From Turnera subulata (taxonomy: Eukaryota; Streptophyta; Magnoliopsida; Malpighiales; Passifloraceae), in the NCBI GenBank assembly GCA_028386065.3, contig JAKUCV010003285.1, forward strand, positions 36,180 to 100,179: a DNA stretch of 64,000 bases, given 5' to 3'. The first letter of the stretch is position 1. Every line of letters starts with the position of its first letter. Positions 11,742 through 23,290 of the stretch are shown piece after piece. Both the position numbers and the translations under genes were made by a program. The notes below the pieces were generated by a model, which saw only the letters and a program-made list of their open reading frames with translations, did not search any database and was not told where the DNA came from.

Positions 11742-13436
11742 ATGAAGCCGACTACCATCTCTCTTCAGCTTGCGGATCGATCTGTCAAATATCCAATGGG
11801 GATATTGGAGGATATTCCAATTAAGGTTGGGAAGTTCTTTGTACCAGTCGATTTTGAGGTGCTCGACATGGAGATTGATTTTCAAATGCCGATTATTCTT
11901 GGGAGGCCGTTCTTAGCTACTGCTGGAGCTCAAATTGATGTTCGTGATGGAAAGCTTACTTTAAGGATTGGGAATGAGAAAATCGAGTTCAATGTCTTCC
12001 GTGCTACCGAAGGACCACTTGAAGAAGACAGTTGTTTCCGAGTGGATGACGCTGTGAAAGACGAGAGGCGAAAGGAGGAGAAGCCGATTAATGACGCACT
12101 GACGGACGATTTCCGCACCGTGATAAATGCGATTTTTACTAAAGAAGCTCCTTGGTTTGTCGATTTCGTCAACTACCTTGTAAGCGGAATTTTACCACCG
12201 GGGATTTTATGGCATCAAAAGAAGAAATTTCTTGCTGATGTGCGAGATTATTTTTGGGAAGAACTGTTACTTTCCAAGAGGTACAATGACAACATTATTC
12301 GGAGATGCATTTTTGAAGATGAGAGTGAAGCAATTTTGGAGCAATGTCATGCCGCACCTTAAGCAGGACATTTTGGTGCATGGAAAACTGCCACGAAGGT
12401 ATTGCAATCGGGATTTTACTGGCCTTCGATGTTTTCTGATGCGAAATCTTTTGTGAAGGCATGCAACAAATGCCAAAGAGCAGGAAATATCAGCAGGAGG
12501 AACGAGATGTCGCAACAAAGAATTCAAGAAATGGAGCTATTTGACGTCTGGGGTATCGATTTTATGGGACCATTCCCCGCATCGTTCAGCAATCGATACA
12601 TCCTAGTTGCGGTAGACTACGTGTCTAAATGGATAGAAGCAGTAGCAGTGCCTCATGATGATGGAAAGACGGTAATTAATTTCCTCAGAAAGAATATTTT
12701 CACCAGAGTTGGTACCCCACGCACAATCATTAGTGATGGAGGGACACACTTCTGCAATAAGAGGTTCGAGAAGTTTTTGAGGAAGTACGGAGTGAAGCAC
12801 AAGGTTGCAAAACCATATCATCCACAAACAAGTGGACAAGCTGAGGTTTCTAACCAGGAAATAAAGAGGATAGTAGAAAAGACAGTGAATCCTAACCGAA
12901 AGGATTGCTCATTAAAGTTAGACGATGCATTATGGGCATACCAAACTGCATACAAAACGTCAATAGGGACCACTCCTTACAAGTTGATCTATGGAAAGTC
13001 ATGCCATTTGCCTGTAGAAATCTAGCACAAAGCTTATTGGGCAATAAAGGCTCTTAATTTCGACTTGAAGAAAGCTGGAGAAAGATGTCTACTTCAACTT
13101 GATGAGCTTGAAGAATTATGATTAGATGCTTATCAGAATGCAAGGATCTACAAAGAAAGAACAAAGAGATGGCACGATAAGCATATCGTTCGGCGTGAGA
13201 TCAAGGAAGGTGACCAAGTTTTGCTGTACAATTCAAGAATGAGACTAATTTCTGGGAGGCTGAGATCAAGATGGTCAGGACCTTTTATTGTAAAGAAGGT
13301 CTATCAGCTTGGAGCAGTTGATATATGGAGTGAAAGAAGTGGAAATTTCAAAGTGAATGGTCAAAGGCTGAAAGTCTACAATCAAGGCGATTTTCATGGG
13401 AGGCGATTCACCGAAAAGCTTCATGATCCACCATAA
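11742..13436 (+). pseudogene. pol: E2 protease-integrase remnant (RT-RNase H deleted in frame)
   Basis: One frame spans the region, with only three in-frame stops (12360, 13023, 13119). The N-terminal third is Athila-type protease C-terminus (TTISLQLADRSVKYPMGILE, later PIILGRPFLATAGAQIDV). It passes through an acidic linker straight into the pre-integrase segment (APWFVDFVNYL, then a zinc-finger region with CNKCQRAG). The integrase core follows, with [12 protein letters not shown] (first Asp), [12 protein letters not shown] (second Asp), and PHQTSGQ-type and ANR/E region sequence reading [17 protein letters not shown] (Glu). A GPF-type C-terminal segment (SRWSGPFIVKKV) closes it. Compared with E6 (43000-44850), about 1.8 kb encoding RT and RNase H is absent, with the junction near codons at 12050-12090. 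Confidence 0.85.
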
Positions 13437-14532
13437 CGGCCCATCCATCCAATCCAGCTAAGACGACAGTAAAGAAGGCTGTGTGGGAGGCAACCCACAA
13501 TTTAAGGTAGTTTAGTGTTTTGAGTCTTTTATTTTTAATAATTTTTGTTTTTGTTTTTGAGTCTATGTAGATTGCAAGAAGAAGGAATTTTTCGAGGAGA
13601 GATCAAATACATTGGAAAGGTCAAGACGAATTCTTCATCAAATTAATCAGAGAAGCTTTTCTTAAACTCAAATTTTTACTTTTCTGCGTAATTTGTGTGA
13701 TGATTTGCGTGAGTGCTTTGTTGGATTTTATTTGTTTTGATGCATTAATATATATTTAGCACTTACCCTTAGGTTCCGATGGCAAGCTCATAACAAACTA
13801 GGCTAAATTAGAGGAGACAATTTTTAGGATTATTTTTTAAAATTTTCTTTATTTTTCTAGCACCCTAGGATTTTTCACTTTTTCATAATCCAATAGAAAG
13901 ATAAAAATAAAAAAAATAGAAAAACACAAAAAAAAAATCGGAAAAACAAAAAATTTTTGGGATTAGGACATACCGATTAGTGCACCGTGGCGCACAAGGA
14001 GGACAATTAGCGCTCCCACGGGCTAGGAAAGGCACACCAACTTGCGCATCAGCACGTACCAAGGCGCGCCAACGCGCAAGTCAGCGCGCACCCACCGACC
14101 CGAGGACGCACCTACAGGCGCACCGGAGAGCACCCAGGCGCACCAATCGACACACCCGCAGGCGAACCCGTAGGCGCGCCGACTAGTGCACCAAGGAGTC
14201 CCAAGGCGCGCCCGAGACGCACCAAAGGCACACCTGCAGTAGCACCGACCCAAGCATATGGAGCCCATGCGCCGTCTCCAACTTTTTTTAGGGGAACCCT
14301 TTTGCGATTTTTTTTAGTTAGTCCTACACCCACCAAAAATAAATAGGTTAGTATTCCTTTAGTTTTTAGGATTAGGATTTAGTTTTTATTTTATTTTTAG
14401 GGATATTCTAATCCTTGGAGAAATAGGATTCCTAGTACACACCCACTTTGAATACTAGTTTGAGGAGGATTCCTAGTACCCACAGGACTAGAAGTCCGCA
14501 CCAACACCGCTTTTTCCACTGCCTCTAGAGCC
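13437..14532 (+). other. E2 spacer between pol and 3' ORF, with a GC-rich low-complexity tract
   Basis: Just after pol is GGGAGGCAACCCA (13488-13500), a motif also seen after pol in E6 (GAGAGGCAACCTG). An A-rich patch lies at 13860-13960. From about 13980 to 14275 the sequence turns sharply GC-rich with degenerate repeats of an 'aggcgcacc / gcgcacca' 9-mer. No coding signature was recognised; the Arg/Ala-rich ORFs are composition artefacts. Confidence 0.6.
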
Positions 14533-14540
14533 TATAAATA
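14533..14540 (+). promoter_or_regulatory. Candidate internal TATA box upstream of the E2 3' ORF
   Basis: TATAAATA lies 140 bp before the ATG at 14680 and is followed by a C-rich, CA-rich leader typical of plant 5' UTRs. It could drive a subgenomic transcript of the 3' ORF. Sequence-only inference. Confidence 0.4.
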
Positions 14541-14679
14541 CACACCCATACCCCCATATTTTTCCACACCGAAAACATTCAAGCTCTAGACATCCATACA
14601 CCCTAGTGCCGATTTCACTTCCCTAGCATCTTTTAGATTTTTCTTTTCGTCTCCTCCCCCTCTTTAGCCCTAGTTCAAG

Positions 14680-15647
14680 ATGACTTTTCCCACAAACAAC
14701 CCTTGCCGACCCAACTTCACCATCACCGACCATACCCCGCGCTTTATGCCTATGCCTAAGTTTACCAAGTACAATCCGGGATGGATTTCTGAAGAGAATC
14801 GAGCTAGGTTTGACAAGCTGATTAGGAGACCTCTAATTCCTACGAGATACATTGATTTTGAGGTGGTTGAATCATACAATCTTGAAGAGCTAATTGGCAA
14901 ATACCTTGCCAATATAGGACTAGTCAATTTTTGCAAGATTAAGGAGCCTTCATACGAGGAGCTTACTTATGAGTTTCTTGCTACTTTTGGGTATGACGTG
15001 GATCTCAAGGACATTCATGATCCCAGATATGTCAAGTTTTGGCTTGCAAGGAAAGACTATGAGATGAGCTTAATTGATTTCAACAAGATTTTTGGTTTTG
15101 ATGCCGAAGGATGGCAAGTTTTTGGTTGCTGCAAAATTTTACTCATATTTGCAGAGGAGAAGGCGAGATAGCATGTGGAGGGCTGATCACTCATATCGCA
15201 AAATTCTTAGGAATTAACCTAGATCCCTACACTTTAACCCCTTCTAACCCCGCACTTGAGACTGTGCATAAGCATGTTGCCACAGCAATGGCCCTAGAAC
15301 TCCATGAACCCATTGATCCACATCCTTTTAGTGATGAAGAAGAGGTTGATGAGGAATGCTTTTGTGTTAGTACACAAGCGATCTACCGTAAGCCACCATC
15401 GTCTACATCATCCGTAGAGACCGATTCCTCCAACATCTTCGACTTTCTCATGGGATGGGAAGCTCAAGTCGATGGCATCACCAATCTTAACAAGACCACC
15501 GGCGAATTACTCTCTCAAATGGATAAGTTGGTTGACATTGTTGATAAGTTAGGGAGAGTCATGTGCAGCAAATTGGACGAACAAGAGAAGACCATCGCGC
15601 AACTTAGGAAGAAGCTAGAGAACATAGAGAACAAACTTGCCGAGTAG
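14680..15647 (+). pseudogene. ATHILA-type 3' ORF (envelope-position protein) of E2, frameshifted
   Basis: The first frame (14680-15171) reads MTFPTNNPCRP, then FDKLIRRPLIPTRYIDFEVV, SYEELTYEFLATFGYD and MSLIDFNKIFGFD. This order resembles the 'Arabidopsis retrotransposon ORF-1' ATHILA family. The protein continues in another frame from about 15165 to 15647 (HIAKFLGINLDPYTLTPSNP, an acidic Ser-rich stretch, then a heptad-like C-terminus LSQMDKLVDIVDKLGRVM and EKTIAQLRKKLENIENKLAE, likely a coiled coil). A frameshift or small deletion between about 15110 and 15170 separates them. Its location 3' of pol is where Athila elements carry an env-like gene, but no clear signal peptide or membrane span is seen. 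Function is unknown. Confidence 0.7.
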
Positions 15648-17537
15648 TTTCATGCATCATCATTCTATGTGTTTTGTTTTTATTGCTTTATGTCTTTACT
15701 TTTATAGGATGCAGTAAATGCTAGTCATCCTCGTGGTAATTTAAATTTCATGTCAAATGTGTTTAATTTTGGTGTCATGAACACCCAGTGGCAATGTAAT
15801 TTCGATTTCACTTTCTCTCTTATGGTTGATTCTTACGTCCTCTCTTACTTGGATTATCTTTTGTTGTGTGCTATACATGTTTCGATCTAAGTTTGAGGAG
15901 CGTGCCTCTCCTATGTGCCTATCTTTTTATCCTTTGTTTCTTTTCTTTCTTGGCCAATGAGGACATTGTCCGATTTAAGTTTGAGGAGGGGGAACAAATT
16001 TCTTTGCAATTGTTTCTTTTTGTTTAGTGTCAATAAAGAGCACATTTTTGACTTTAATATATTGAGTATGCATATTTTTTATTCTAGATTACTTAGTAAA
16101 AAGCCATTACCTTTTTCAAAAAAATATTTTCAAAATCGTTTTAAACTTTATTTTCAAATTGTTTTTCCAAAATCGTTTTCAAACAAATTTTTTCAAAAAA
16201 TCGACAAAAAATAAAAATTTTTAGAAAAAAAAAAGATTTCTCTTTGTTTTTCAAATTGTTTTCAAACCCACCATTCTGTGATCAAGATGATTTTTGTTGA
16301 TGGATAACCAAGAGAGTTACTTTGAGTTTTTGAAATCCTTTTCTTTTAGATGCAAGAAGTTTGATTTTTGATTGATCTTGTGTTCATGCTTAATTATGAT
16401 GAATTCATGCAAGTTCTAGCATTCTTTGCCTAGCATTTTTTCGATACCCTATGCATTATTTTTGAAAACTTTTAACGTCACATATATGTCCTAGAACAAG
16501 TTTTCAGAACTTTTCAAAGCGAATTTTTCTTATAGATGCTCAATGAAAGAGATGAATTAGGCATTCTTTGTTTGAACCAACAAGCCAATAAAAAACCTAC
16601 CCTTTATCTTTATCCCTTGTTTAACCCCATTGAGCCTAAATCATGGTAGCTAATTTTTCTTTTATTACCCACATTTACCCACCTTTAACCCTTTGAAGCT
16701 TTATAGCTACCATTCTTTTCTTTCATTATCCATACCCTATTTTTCAAAATTTCTTAAGAGATTTTTGTTCTATGTTCTTATCTAGATTCTTTCTATCATA
16801 AGTGCAATTGTATCATATATTTTCACATCCAAGAAGATCTATGCATTGAAGATGTTTGCACTTTCAATTGTTTCAAGTATGTTGTGGAATGTCAAGCGTA
16901 GAAAAAAAAAGAAAAAAAGAAAAAAAATCAGAAAAAAATTCAAAAAAAAAAGAGATGACAATTTGCGCAATCAGTGTTCCTGAAACAAGTTGAATTTCTT
17001 TTGATAATCACATGATGGATGTTACTTCAAGACTTGCACTTTGAGAATTCTTTTCAATTTCTTGATAATGCATATTTTAATCTTTTCTTAAGTGAATTTT
17101 CGAACTTTGATATCCCTATACACCTTTTCTTTGATCAACCTTTACCCAAGACCCATTACAACCTTTTGTAAAGTCCTATTGATCTTTTTGAGAGTGTTTA
17201 TTCATAATAGTGGAGTTAAGTTCTGGAATTTGCCTATGGGACTAGTTTTTTCAAATTTTCATGACGTCAATTCATTCTTGCATGCATATGGGAAATCGAT
17301 TTTTGCTAAGTGATTCGCGTGAAAGCTTGTACGGGTAATTCTGACTATGACATGGATGCTTTTTCATGAGATTTTTTTCCTTTCTTGGCATTTGATCTTA
17401 AATGATTACTCGTAAGCTCCTGGTGATTATCTTGGAAGTATTGATATGAATTCTTTTTGATTGTGTGAATTGGTGGATATTTTCAAAACCCTCTTTTGGT
17501 TTATTTCGTTTTATTTGATTGAGGACAAGCAAAGTTT
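15648..17537 (+). other. E2 3' non-coding region with extra PPT-like tracts
   Basis: This is AT-rich non-coding sequence. It contains AAGTTTGAGGAG at 15889-15900 and a longer module at about 15956-15993 (GAGGACATTGTCC then TTTAAGTTTGAGGAGGGGG) that closely parallels the true PPT module at 17519-17552. A/T-only runs lie at 16090-16260 and 16900-16955. Confidence 0.6.
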
Positions 17538-17552
17538 AAGTTTGAGGAGATT
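17538..17552 (+). other. Polypurine tract of E2
   Basis: AAGTTTGAGGAGATT directly precedes the 3' LTR start TGATAACA. Confidence 0.7.
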
Positions 17553-19398
17553 TGATAACATCTAAATGTTAGTGTTTTCATGATGGTTTTGAATGGCTTT
17601 TACTATGTATTCTTGATCGATTATGTGTATAATCTTTATATTATTGTGTGTTTTCATGCATTGTGTCAATTAGTACTTTAATTTTGCTGATTAAGTGTTT
17701 TTATCAGGAATTTATCGTTTTTATTGAAGAATAAAAGCTTTTTCGCCAAGTTTGGAAACCAAGCCCAAATTAGGAAACTTTCAGCAGTGAGCACAGCCGA
17801 GTATTTTGATGATTTCGGGAGTTCTAGGAATTTAAATTAAGTGAGACTAATTGGAGACAAAATAGACTTCCAGAAATTTCTATGGATTAACTTTTATAAT
17901 TTTTGGATGAGTCTACAAGGAGCAGTAATTATTTTAATCCAGCCCAGGATGCAGATTTTTCTGTGCCGACCTAGGCCTAGTTTTGCGGCTATATCTTGAG
18001 CTACAAAAGTCCAATTGAAGAGTTCTTTTTATGAAAAGAAAGCTGAGAGAATTATCTAAAACTTTCTAGAAGGGTAGAATGCAGAGTTCGGATGTCTTCT
18101 ATTGCTTAAGTGGCATGCAAATTTCGGGTTAGAAAACAAGCAAAAGTCCAACTTGGAGTGCAAGTCAAGGAATTCAATTTCCATTCAAAGGAGGAGAGAC
18201 CCACCGACTTGCAGCAGCTAAAGACAGTATAAAAGGAACCCCTAGGTTGACATATTGAGGAGGCAGAAGTCAGAGGGTGAAGCTCTGCCGAATTGGTCAG
18301 TTATTAGGTCACACACACTTGTAGGGTTAGGGTTTTCACTCTTTTGGATCCTCTAGGTGGTGCCGAATTCTTTATCCAATTTCAAACATTATTACCCACA
18401 ACAATTCAACGTTTTTCCAGCAAGATTTGAAGGTTTAAAGTCACAGAATCACCAGTCTAATTGCAGCAGAAATCGTCATCAGAGGAGCACAAGTCGACCC
18501 CATCATCACCAACACCAATCGGCTACCCGACTTCACTACTCTCTCTTTTATTCGATTTCCTTTCTGTTTAATTGTTTACTTGATGAATTCTTGTGAGAAA
18601 TTAACGATTTGCTATTTTATTATGATGAACCAATTCTCTAATCTAGGATTAGGGATGTAGCCAATTACTTCTATGGTTTTATTATATATGGTTTGATGTT
18701 TATTCAAATAATTGTGTTGATTGTTCAATCTGTGTGTGCCGAATTTTATTATCTACTTTGGATTGATTCTTATTGATTGCAACATGCGAGAGCTGCATGA
18801 TTTACATGACGATACCTAGAAGAACATAGATTGATTGATGCTAAAATATGCAAGAGTTGATAGTTTCTTAGGGTTTGATTGATTGTTTTGTGCTTAATGA
18901 GTTTAGTATTGATGCTAGGCTATGCGATAGCTAGGTAGTAATCTTTGCTGAATATTTGATTCAACATGCGAGAGCTGAGGATTAAGACATTAGAAACAAT
19001 TGCCCACAATCACACATCAACGGGAGAAATCGACATCCATGAATAACAAACCTAGAAAGTAATTGTGTGAACCCCGATTTCCTAGATTGCTTTAGATATT
19101 GATAGAACTTCACTTTAGATTAAGTCTGCGATTTTATTTATTTTCCTTCTAGCCTAGTCGACATCACCCTACACCATCTTTTAGTTGATTTGCCTAGATA
19201 ATCGTTAGTTGTGACATTAGGTAGTACTTATTTCCTTTGTTCCGTGGATCGACCTTGATTAGACTACTACACTACATAGTACACTGTGCGCTTGTAGTTA
19301 GCAATCGTTGCGTTTACTCGTGAATTATTTGTGTGTCGTGTTGTGAATTGATCAAGAATTATAAATTTGAAAAAGTCACGCGTAAATAAAACGCATCA
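17553..19398 (+). mobile_element. 3' LTR of E2
   Basis: 1846 bp, TGATAACATC to AAACGCATCA, with TATAAAAGG at 18228. It pairs with 7731-9559 and is followed by the target duplication ggggt. Confidence 0.92.
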
Positions 19399-19513
19399 GG
19401 GGTTTTAAATCATTTCATGGAAATTAAATAACGAAACACAGAACTGATGGCATTGACTCTCTAGGGTGAGGTTATCAAAGATAAACCATGATTCCTCTTT
19501 TTTATTCTAAGAA
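19399..19513. other. E1 sliver between E2 and E3
   Basis: About 110 bp of host-element sequence separates the E2 target duplication from the E3 target duplication. No coding content. Confidence 0.7.
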
Positions 19514-19518
19514 GTAAA

Positions 19519-22500
19519 TGTAACGCCCCAAATTTTCATAATTTGATTTTCGAAATTTTTAGAATTTGTATTCCAATTTTACCCTTGAGGAATTTCCGGA
19601 TTTTTGGTTATGGAAATAAATTATTTTCCTTGGGAATAATGTTTTTAGGTTGGCAATATAAAGGGTTTGAGTTTCGTCGGAAACGGGGACTTGTTTCGGG
19701 GTGAAACGGGGTTTTAATGTAGTTGTAGTTAAAACTACGTCGTTTTGCTTAATGGAAAGAAAAAAAAACGTTGACTAGGGAGGGTTGACCGCGCCTCAGT
19801 CCAAAACGACGTCGTTTTGAACTGGGGCCGACTCAACCTTAAAAACCCTTCCCCCTCTTCTCTTTTCTCTCCCTTTCTCTTTTCTCTCATTTCTCTTCTT
19901 CTCCAAACCCGGCGCCGACTCCCTCCTTCTCCCTTTTCTCTCTCTCTCGTCCCCCTCATTCCCTCTTGCCTCATCTGCTGCTCTTCTTCTTCACTTCCTC
20001 TCCTCTACGCCGCGACCACGACCACCGCGGGCTTGTAGAGGAACCGAGAGCAAGCTCGGGTCGCCGCCGCCGTCGCTTTGGTCGGCTAAGTCTCCGACCC
20101 CCCTTCTTCTCTCTTCCTTTATTCCTTCCTTTTAGTGGTTCGTGGTTGTTAACCTCGTTTTGGTGGACTAACCCGAGTTGGGTTCTCTTCTCCTTTCTTT
20201 TTTGGCGGTCGGGTGTGTTTTGTGGTGTGCGTGGGGTTGTTGTTGGTTTGCAGTGGTCGGACTGGTTGTGCTCGATAGTGACTCGCCGTTGCGGTGGCCT
20301 CCGGCAGCGTGCTGACGAGCTCGGGTCTGTGTGGATTTGAATCCAGCACCTGCAGTGTCGTTTAGTTCCGGGTAAGGATTCATTACCTTCGTCCTTTTCT
20401 TATTTTGATTCTTTTTGGGATGCTGCGGGAGTTGAGTAGATGAATTGGGTGCTCGGGTTTTTTTTTCCAGTAGGGGTTTTGAGGCTTCGGATTGGCTGTG
20501 GACGGATTCCGGGCAGAATCGGTTGTTTGTTCCGGGTAAGGTCCTCTCCTTGCAATTCGTTGATGTTGTCGTCTTGGTTAATTGTAGAGTTGTTGAACAG
20601 GATTCTTTTGGAGTTGTATGTGAGATGGATGTGAATGGTTTTGGCTGTTTGTTAATGGCAGATTTGCCGAGCCAGATTCTTTGTGGTCATTGGTGAACTT
20701 TCCGGCGGGGCTCGGGAATTTTTCGGCGAGGCTCGGGAATTTTCCGGCGAAGGCTCGGGTTTTGTTCCGACATTTAAGGGTATTACCGCGATGTGTAATT
20801 TGATGTACATTCGTGGCATGTAATAATTAACGTAGGTATAATTGTTGTATCGGGTATTAAAGATATTTAGTGGAATATCGTGTGCAAGGTTGTGAGTTTG
20901 TATAGCCGGGAATTTACCGACACGGGTAGAACCATAGGCCGGGAACATTTGGGCTCGGGTTGACCTTAGGAAGGTTTTGGGGAAACCGGGCCCAAACTCA
21001 ATATGTAACTTATGAATAACCCCTGGATCTAAGTAACAGGCTTTGAGCCCAATTTCATACTTGGTTGATTATGGACTTAAGGAAGTGGGCCTTAGGCCGG
21101 AATTGAATTTGGACTTAGATGGGCTTTAGGCCCGGGGACTCGTTAAGGACATAATGAATGGGCCATAGGCCTGGGAGCTATTTATGGACTTAGTTGGGCT
21201 TAATCTCAGTGAATCTTAGGCCCCGATACTCGGAGTTTAGGTGAGAGAAAACCTTGTCGGGCTTAGACTCGGAAATTACATAATTGGCTAGCTAGGGACG
21301 GGTTTAACTCAGTTGAGCATTTAGTGATCATGCATGCATGTTTTGGTATTATTGTTTTGTAATATTTGTGTGTGCCGGTATTCGGGCACGAGTAATACCT
21401 CGGGAGCTGGAGGATCTGTTTTTGGAAAAGCTCCACGGAATAACCGTCGTTGAGGTGACTTTATACGTCTTTTTATGTTTGTATGCATGAGCTTGTTGGA
21501 TTGGTCTGTTTGAGTTGCATGCCCTGCTTGCTAACATGCTATGATCCGTATTGTGTGCCTATGTGTTACTATTTGCTTATGAGCATGATATTTGGATTGT
21601 TATGGAATATAATATGTGGAGTGATTTTGGTTGATTTGTGTGATGTGCTGTGGGTCGGAGACCCGGATATTTGATTGAGTTGATTATTCACACAACCCTG
21701 ATAAATCACAATCTCTTGGCACACATGAACTCATAATTTATGAACAAGAATAATGTACAGTAGAAGTTAGGCTACTGTGTGCTGATGACCGGTTGGTTCG
21801 GGCGGGAAATGATACCCCTCAGGTTTGCATGCGGGATAGCATGGTATATGCGGTTTAGCATATGGGTCTGTGATGACCGGTTTCTACCTCCCTCCTTCTA
21901 CCTCCCCCTTTCTACCTCCCTCTTTCTCTCTGTCTCTCTCTCTCTCTATGGATATGTTTGGGCTTCGTGCCTGGTTTTATTGGGCTTATGCCTGGTTGTC
22001 TCATGAGACGGGACCGAGCTCGACGCACACAGTAGGGGGCCCTGAATAATAAATATAGTAAGAAAACTTGCACGCAACAGATGAAGAATAATAAACCGTT
22101 TGCTTGAATGTTATTGGCATGTTAGTACTGGTTGTTGTATGTTTGCATACTGGTTTTGTTTCTCTACTTCCTTTCGAACTTGTTTTTGCACACCTACATA
22201 ATTAGATTTATACTGCTCACTGAGTAGGCGACTCACATAATCGCCAACGTTGTTTTTCAGACTCTTAGATAGCGTGCAGTCACTTTCTTCTTTTCCCGGA
22301 GTACGGACGTGGATATCCCAGCAGGTAGCTGTGCTTCATTTCCCGGTTGGATCCATAGAGCCGACATGCATATCATATACTTTGCTGTTTTATATTTTAT
22401 CATGATTTCCGCTGCATTGGATTTTGATGAGATGTCATCTTTATTTTGATTACTTTATCGGCGGGTTGCCGGGATTTGGTATTTGATGATGTATCGGCAG

Positions 22501-22687
22501 GATGCCGGGTTGACTTGAGGCTTGTTAAGCCGGTTTTGTTTTGGTTCTTTATGACATCTCGGAATATTAAGAATCTCTTTCCAGATAATGTTTTGATATT
22601 GGATTTCGTGTCCTGAGTTTCAGGGGTATTTTGGTAATTTCCTTTGTTTGAGCATTTTATTTGAAAAATTGGGACACGGGTGTTTCA
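19519..22687 (+). mobile_element. E3: 3.2-kb solo LTR of a large-LTR Ty3/gypsy family
   Basis: It begins TGTAACGCCCC and ends GACACGGGTGTTTCA, flanked on both sides by gtaaa (19514-19518 and 22688-22692), a perfect 5-bp target duplication. No internal coding region exists between the ends, so it is a solo LTR left by LTR-LTR recombination. It shares start, end and several internal segments with E5 (27957-31075) and, reversed, with the E7 LTRs. Near 19803 it has the palindrome AAAACGACGTCGTTTT, then a CT-rich initiator-like stretch. ORFs inside match no protein family. Confidence 0.93.
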
Positions 22688-22849
22688 GTAAATAACAGAC
22701 TCGACATACTTAAAGAAACCCCATTCGTCCCAATTGACATCACTAAGCATCCTTTTCAATTGTCCACTCTATCTTGTTTGGATATACAAGCTTCCTCCGT
22801 GGGACTATAGTAACAGTTTCTTTGGGATCATCTTATTAGACTTCAACCA

Positions 22850-23290
22850 TCATGGCCTCATCTTCAGTTTTCGGATCGTCCTCGTCTTCCTCATTAAACA
22901 TCATGCCATCTTCAGGCTTCAAATATTCATCAGACCTCGAAGCATCACTCAAATCATTCCACATGCTTTCCCTCATTTCCCTAATGAAATCCTAGAGCGT
23001 TTCCTATGTCTTCATGCTTTCTCGAGTGATTGCAGCATTTTGGAGTTGAATGCCCCTTATCACATCTTCGACCAGAGCATATTGTCCCACAGCATCTCGG
23101 AATTGTTTCATGGCCACCTGGGCGAGTGGTTGCCCAATTAAAACTCCTTAGAGGACTGTCTCCTCCAAATTACTCATCAAAGCCCTAAATGTGGATTGGA
23201 CTTCCCTTTCTTGTTGGAGGCTCCGATCTTTATACACTGGTTGCTCCATTCATCCCTTCGTTTCACCCTCATGCCAATGCCGCCTTTTGA
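22850..23290 (-). pseudogene. Gag-like N-terminal remnant of E1
   Basis: Reading minus from about 23290, a frame with several stops shows segments such as GQPLAQVAMKQFRDAVGQY, then ALVEDVIRGIQLQNAAITRE, then RESMWNDLSDASRSDEYL, ending in a run of acidic residues. Two stops lie within the conserved stretch. The helical, charged character and the position about 0.8 kb after the PBS fit a Tat-type gag start, but no diagnostic motif is present, so the name rests on position. Confidence 0.4.

Larger units (their letters stand above)
7731..19398 (+). mobile_element. E2: complete Athila-like Ty3/gypsy element with RT deleted
   Basis: Two LTRs (7731-9559 and 17553-19398) start TGATAACATC and end AAACGCATCA. 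They are bounded by a perfect 5-bp target duplication, ggggt at 7726-7730 and 19399-19403. A PBS follows the 5' LTR and a PPT precedes the 3' LTR. Internal order is gag, protease, integrase, a long non-coding part, then an ATHILA-type 3' ORF. RT and RNase H are missing, and the coding frames carry several stops, so it is not autonomous. It inserted into E1. Confidence 0.92.

Noticed and set aside
13980..14186. Arg/Ala-rich ORFs in the GC-rich block, both strands
   Set aside because: Composition-driven; overlapping ORFs exist in several frames and none resembles a known protein.
19735..20640. ORFs in the E3 LTR that look like a plant gene start (CT-rich leader, GC-rich first exon)
   Set aside because: They lie inside a TSD-bounded LTR; leader-like sequence is expected at the LTR transcription start and no protein family is recognised.
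22734..23141. 135-codon plus ORF
   Set aside because: It is the shadow of the more protein-like, charged minus-strand gag-like frame of E1.
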